16,605 bases of DNA from Sulfurospirillum sp. (GTDB taxonomy: Bacteria; Campylobacterota; Campylobacteria; Campylobacterales; QNZT01): positions 1 to 16,605 of the forward strand of contig QNZT01000066.1 in the NCBI GenBank assembly GCA_003978455.1, in the 5' to 3' direction. Below the pieces are notes generated by a model. That model was not told the DNA's origin, did not search any database, and saw only the letters and a list, made by a program, of their open reading frames with translations. The translations under genes and the position numbers were made by a program. Below, one piece after another: positions 13,712-16,605 of the stretch; the first letter of the stretch is position 1, and every line of letters starts with the position of its first letter.

Positions 13712-14218
13712 ATGATCAGAAAAGTATTTTTGCTTTTTGTATTTACCGCTGTATCGCTTTTCGCGATGAATTTCCAAACCGCTTCCAAAGAGGAGTTGAT
13801 GAGTATCAAAGGTATCGGTGAGAAGAGAGCCGCTGCTATCATGAAGTATCGCAGAAGCCACAAGATCAAGTCTGCCGCTGATTTGAAAAACATCCCGGGT
13901 ATCGGTGACGAGATCGCCAACAATGCCGCAAGAGGAATCAAAAACGCAGACAAAAAAGTGACCCGCGCCAGAAAATCTGTCAAAAAAGCGAAAAGCAGAA
14001 CAAATGCGTTCAAAGAGAAAGCGAAAAAGAAAAAAAGTACAACCAAAGAGAAGTCTCTGAAAAAAGTAAAAGCGAAAAAATCCAAAGCGGAGAAAAAGGA
14101 GAAAAAAGCGAAAAAAGCGAAAAAAACTGCCGGTGACAAAACCAAAAGAGCCGAAAAAAGAGCAAAAACAAAAGCGAAAAAATCACTCAAAAAAGTGAAA
14201 GCAAAAAAGAAAAAATAG
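13712..14218 (+). CDS. Secreted ComEA-like helix-hairpin-helix DNA-binding protein with lysine-rich tail
   Basis: This 168-residue protein has three parts. Residues 1-18 form a signal peptide (basic start, FLLFVFTAVSLFA core). Residues 20-77 are a ComEA-type domain with two helix-hairpin-helix motifs: MSIKGIGEKRAAAIM at 30-44 and LKNIPGIGDEIANNAA at 58-73. Residues 77-168 are a low-complexity basic tail with 43 lysines and 5 arginines among 92 residues and only 7 acidic residues, like histone H1 tails. The segment KSLKKVKAKK occurs twice, at 114-123 and 157-166. ComEA proteins bind incoming DNA in the periplasm and pull it through the outer membrane during natural transformation. Campylobacter has a short version (about 79 residues, Cj0011c) with no such tail. 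The tail should add strong, sequence-independent DNA or polyanion binding. It is monocistronic, with its own promoter and a downstream hairpin. Confidence 0.87.
   Translation: MIRKVFLLFVFTAVSLFAMNFQTASKEELMSIKGIGEKRAAAIMKYRRSHKIKSAADLKNIPGIGDEIANNAARGIKNADKKVTRARKSVKKAKSRTNAFKEKAKKKKSTTKEKSLKKVKAKKSKAEKKEKKAKKAKKTAGDKTKRAEKRAKTKAKKSLKKVKAKKKK
14101..14126 (+). repeat. 9-bp tandem repeat in the lysine-rich tail
   Basis: The unit GAAAAAAGC occurs twice in full (14101-14109, 14110-14118), then partly, encoding KKA KKA KKT, and ends in a run of seven A. Unit gain or loss would change the tail by three residues without a frameshift. Slippage in the A-run would truncate or extend the tail. Confidence 0.6.
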
Positions 14219-14227
14219 TCTTTATTG

Positions 14228-14257
14228 GAGAGCTGGAAGCAGATACTTTCAGCTCTC
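14228..14257. terminator. Probable bidirectional terminator between convergent genes
   Basis: GAGAGCTG at 14228-14235 pairs with CAGCTCTC at 14250-14257. The stem extends inward by one G-U and two A-U pairs around an 8-base loop. It lies in the 51-base gap between the ComEA-like gene and psd. The U-rich tail is weak on both sides. Confidence 0.6.
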
Positions 14258-14269
14258 TTATAGTAACGG

Positions 14270-15106
14270 TTACTTACTCTTTCGGTACGCCACGACATCT
14301 CCGAAGCGTACTTTTCTCCCCTCCAGATTTTCCACCAGATCAACAAAGCCCTCTTCAAAAAGCAGGACGATCGTCGATCCCATCATAAACATACCCAGCT
14401 CATCACCGCGACGCAGGGTAACGTTGTCATAGTCATAGACTTGCACCTTTGCAGCTTCGGTATTGGTCTCGATCCTCTTGTCGAAACTGAGTGTCATCTT
14501 CCCGACATTGAGCGCACCGACCAAAACGATGAAAAAGAGTTGGTTGGCATTGTCCACACACTCCAGGATAACCCGTTCATTTTTGACAAAGAGAGAAGGC
14601 ACTTTGCGCAAATACTTCAGATTGACCGGATAGAGCGCTCCGGGCACATGCACCGCACGCAAGACCCGCATATCGATCGGCGCATGGTAGCGGTGGTAAT
14701 CTTTGGGTGAGAGATAGAAATTGATATACTTCCCATGCTCCACCGGCGCAACAACATCCGGTTCAAAATGCTCTGTCAAAAGTTCCCGAACACTGTACGA
14801 AAACCCTTTGATCTGCAACGCCTCGGCATCTTTTACATCACCTTCGGCTGTCACCAGAGAATCCGCCGGAGATATAAAGGCATTGGGGTCATCTGTCAAA
14901 CCGCGATTATAGATCAGTTTTCGGGTAAAAAGCGCATTGAGACTTTTATAGTGGTCGATATCCTCAAACGCAGAGAGATCCACCCCCATCAACTTCACAT
15001 AGGCGTAGTTGATCACCATCTGCACCGCGGAGGGAAACTCCGTAGAAGCGAACTTTCCAAATGCACGGGAGATGCTGTTTGTCCAGGCGGCTTTGAAAAG
15101 ACTCAC
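14270..15106 (-). CDS. psd: Phosphatidylserine decarboxylase proenzyme
   Basis: This 278-residue enzyme makes phosphatidylethanolamine from phosphatidylserine at the inner membrane. The proenzyme cuts itself to form a pyruvoyl group. Expected motifs are SPADSLV at 79-85 (D82), DYHRYHAP at 136-143 (H138) and the self-cleavage site GST at 243-245 (S244 becomes the pyruvoyl). The cleavage motif reads MGST instead of the usual LGST, a mild change. Length is normal for the E. coli-type enzyme. The start is GTG and overlaps the stop of the ferritin-like gene (GTGA), with AGGGGGG as a strong ribosome-binding site. It is the last gene of a three-gene overlapping unit with an IscU-like protein, an unexpected grouping. 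pssA is not in the window. Confidence 0.96.
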   Translation of the reverse strand: MSLFKAAWTNSISRAFGKFASTEFPSAVQMVINYAYVKLMGVDLSAFEDIDHYKSLNALFTRKLIYNRGLTDDPNAFISPADSLVTAEGDVKDAEALQIKGFSYSVRELLTEHFEPDVVAPVEHGKYINFYLSPKDYHRYHAPIDMRVLRAVHVPGALYPVNLKYLRKVPSLFVKNERVILECVDNANQLFFIVLVGALNVGKMTLSFDKRIETNTEAAKVQVYDYDNVTLRRGDELGMFMMGSTIVLLFEEGFVDLVENLEGRKVRFGDVVAYRKSK

Positions 15107-15942
15107 GCTTCCCCCCTGAGATGCGCCAGTGCCCTGCGCATTAGCGCGATATGGTAGTTCTCCTGATTATTGATGAAAAAGAAGAAGTTGCTGAGTGCTT
15201 CATGGTTGACCATATTTGCCAGTTTGACACACTCCTCTTTGGCACCCTCCTCCTCTTTGATCCCGTCGATCAGAAACTGCTCCAGATCGTCAAACTTGTA
15301 AACACGCTCCATGATCGTCCGCGGCATACTCAATATCCCCATGTCGGACATCATACGTGCGAAACTCTTCAGATGATAATGCGACTCATAGATCAAGTCG
15401 ATGAAGATATTGGAGAGGAGTTTGGAGTCGGTGAAAAAGTTGGAGTAGGTATAGACCAGGATCAACTCATACTCTTTGTAGGACTCTTCAAACAGAAACA
15501 GGGTCAGCGCATCGGTCTGTGTCTGATCCAGATCGTAGGATTTGAGTGTACGGTTTTTGTCGTAGGCGGTGATCGGTCTGTTCGGTGTCGTCTCCAGCAG
15601 TTCATGAAGCTTTTGGATAAAGTACGCCTCATCCGTGATAAACCGTGCATACATCGCATCTTCAGGATCGGGATACGCCGCTTTCATCGTCTCGATCTGT
15701 GCGATCAGCTTTTTAAAAAGGGCATGGGTATCTTCTGCTTTATAGTCGATCTCCCCCTTTTCGTAATCGAACGCTTCCCCTCTCTCAGCCAGCGCACCGC
15801 CCAGCCAGTTCAGGTGACGATACTCGATCATCGCAAAGTCGTAAACGATATCCGCTATCTCCGCATCTGCGATCGAAAAAGATCCAAACAGCACTGCCAG
15901 CCAAAGTTCATGTTTTTGTTGAAATAGTCTATTTTTGCTCAT
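15103..15942 (-). CDS. Ferritin-like helical protein, putative iron-binding
   Basis: This 279-residue, all-helical protein is not matched to a named family. It shows repeated acidic-histidine motifs on helices, as in diiron carboxylate proteins. These are E40xxH43 (IEYRHLNW), E105 (TDEAYF), E152/E153 and E157, E186 with H188/H190 (IYESHYH), H247-E248, and E261xxH264 (QENYH). Hydrophobic helices 148-168 and 175-185 would pack the core. No signal peptide or metal-storage signature of classical ferritin is visible. It overlaps the IscU-like gene by 14 bases and psd by 4, so all three are coupled. The neighbourhood suggests iron supply or redox sensing linked to Fe-S assembly, which is inference. 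An oxygenase-type diiron enzyme or a simple structural bundle are alternatives. Confidence 0.8.
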   Translation of the reverse strand: MSKNRLFQQKHELWLAVLFGSFSIADAEIADIVYDFAMIEYRHLNWLGGALAERGEAFDYEKGEIDYKAEDTHALFKKLIAQIETMKAAYPDPEDAMYARFITDEAYFIQKLHELLETTPNRPITAYDKNRTLKSYDLDQTQTDALTLFLFEESYKEYELILVYTYSNFFTDSKLLSNIFIDLIYESHYHLKSFARMMSDMGILSMPRTIMERVYKFDDLEQFLIDGIKEEEGAKEECVKLANMVNHEALSNFFFFINNQENYHIALMRRALAHLRGEA

Positions 15943-16372
15943 CGGTTACACAGTCTCCGCTAATGATTAATGTATAAGAGTCTTCCTCTTTGCCGCTTCT
16001 TCGGTGATCCAGATTGACCAGCGCCGCCAAAAACGCTTTTGCTACCATCTCGCCGCACGCTCTCTGCTCTTCGGGAGCATTGACCAGATTGGCGATAAAC
16101 TCCTCCGCCACATGCTCTCCTTCCTGTATAGTCTCGCCGACCAGCATATCGGTAAAAATCGAACCGGTAACGATCGTACTCATACATCCGATCGCCATGA
16201 ACTTGATCTCTTTGATGAGATCGCCATCGAGCCGGAGGTAGATCTCCACCATCTCGTTATTGAACGGATTTTTACCGATCCCCATCGCGTCCGGCGCTTC
16301 GATCTTCCCGTAGTTTCGGGGGTTCATCATATGGTCGATGTACTCCTCTTTCAGTGCTTCCAAATCTGCCAT
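15929..16372 (-). CDS. IscU/NifU N-terminal-like Fe-S scaffold protein, variant cysteine pattern
   Basis: This 147-residue protein follows the IscU fold, with YIDHMMNPRNYG at 11-22 matching the family's HYENPRNVG. However, the usual ACGD motif that carries the first cluster cysteine and an aspartate is replaced by FNNE (37-40). The other two scaffold cysteines seem kept: C63 in AIGCMSTIVTGS and C106 in QRACGEMVAKAFL. The LPPVK chaperone-binding motif before the last cysteine is absent. An additional C141 lies in the tail. It may carry or transfer clusters differently from IscU, or hold a metal such as zinc. A GTG at 16390 would add six residues, but GAGAGG 5 bases before the ATG at 16372 favours the shorter form. 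It heads the unit with the ferritin-like gene and psd; no iscS is present here. Confidence 0.85.
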   Translation of the reverse strand: MADLEALKEEYIDHMMNPRNYGKIEAPDAMGIGKNPFNNEMVEIYLRLDGDLIKEIKFMAIGCMSTIVTGSIFTDMLVGETIQEGEHVAEEFIANLVNAPEEQRACGEMVAKAFLAALVNLDHRRSGKEEDSYTLIISGDCVTDEQK

Positions 16373-16400
16373 ATATACCTCTCTATTCACAAGTTTTACG

Positions 16401-16409
16401 ATTCTAGCA
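16401..16409 (-). promoter_or_regulatory. Extended -10 promoter for the IscU-like / ferritin-like / psd unit
   Basis: The minus strand reads TGCTAGAAT, an extended -10 with one mismatch, 28 bases before the ATG at 16372. It is the only visible promoter for all three overlapping genes. Confidence 0.55.
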
Positions 16410-16510
16410 TATTAGATTAAATATTCATAACGTATTGCCAAAATAGAATCACAGGTTAAGCAACATAAACTGTTTTGATTGGTTACATATAGATAGTAAA
16501 CAGAGACAAT

Positions 16511-16605
16511 ATGGATGCTGTAAAAAGGATAAAAGAGAGGAACTACATCGTCGCCGCAAGCCAGCTGATACTCAGCTCCTTTTTGACGACATTTGACAAA
16601 AAGTA
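16511..16605 (+). CDS. Start of an unidentified gene, cut by window edge
   Basis: An ATG at 16511 opens a frame that continues for 31 codons to the window edge. It has a basic N-terminus (MDAVKRIKERNY) followed by a moderately hydrophobic stretch (IVAASQLILSSFLTTF). The ribosome-binding site is weak, and TATAGA near 16486 is at best a marginal -10. It faces away from the IscU-like gene across a 138-base gap. Too little is visible to name it, and it may not be a gene. Confidence 0.4.
   Translation, partial: MDAVKRIKERNYIVAASQLILSSFLTTFDKK

Noticed and set aside
13696..14358. 220-residue minus-strand frame rich in Phe, Ala and Leu that mimics a membrane protein
   Set aside because: It is the complement of the lysine-rich tail (AAA/GCG codons read as TTT/CGC) and overlaps psd. 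The plus-strand frame has a promoter, a ribosome-binding site, a signal peptide and helix-hairpin-helix motifs.
1..16605. Search for CRISPR arrays, tRNA or rRNA genes, transposases and phage genes
   Set aside because: No regularly spaced direct repeats, cloverleaf sequences, rRNA-like stretches or mobile-element proteins were seen. A tRNA or covariance-model scan could not be run.

Overview
The window reads as a chromosomal segment of a Campylobacterota (epsilonproteobacterial) species, probably a free-living, sulfur-metabolising relative of Sulfurimonas or Sulfurovum. Three things point there. A run of genes (glnA, cheZ, a U32/TrhP protein, purE, a small coiled-coil gene, glyQ) matches, from memory, the Campylobacter jejuni order around Cj0699c-Cj0704. 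Glutamine synthetase lacks the adenylylation tyrosine, as described for Helicobacter. Promoters are mostly extended -10 boxes (TGnTATAAT) with no clear -35. The genus is an inference. I saw no rRNA, tRNA, CRISPR array, insertion sequence or phage gene. No intergenic gap exceeds 300 bases.

Region 1 (1-4294, minus strand): a polyphosphate kinase 2 gene, then two half-size YeeE/YedE-type membrane proteins (putative sulfur-compound transporters), then a membrane-anchored periplasmic dCache-type sensor with no cytoplasmic domain, an OmpR-type response regulator, and the start of a histidine kinase cut by the window edge. The last three overlap or nearly overlap and form a tightly coupled sensory cassette next to the transporter pair. 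The link to sulfur signalling is inferred.

Region 2 (4410-5291, plus): a lone DMT/EamA transporter. Region 3 (5416-11188, minus): a long co-directional set. In transcription order it is a small unknown gene, cheZ, TrhP, a REC-REC-GGDEF response regulator, purE, a coiled-coil protein, a glutaredoxin-like protein and glyQ. It mixes housekeeping genes with chemotaxis and c-di-GMP genes. A perfect 12-bp inverted repeat covers the ribosome-binding site of the TrhP gene.

Region 4 (11257-14218, plus): a PHP-type histidinol phosphatase, glnA, and a secreted ComEA-like helix-hairpin-helix protein with a long lysine-rich, histone-H1-like tail. Region 5 (14270-16372, minus): an overlapping three-gene unit of an IscU-like scaffold lacking the first canonical cysteine, a ferritin-like putative metal-binding protein, and phosphatidylserine decarboxylase. 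A truncated plus-strand reading frame starts at the right edge.

The features most worth a second look are the three-part sensory cassette, the lysine-tailed ComEA protein, the variant IscU with its ferritin-like partner, the CheZ with CheY-binding-like peptides at both ends, and the RBS-masking palindrome before TrhP.
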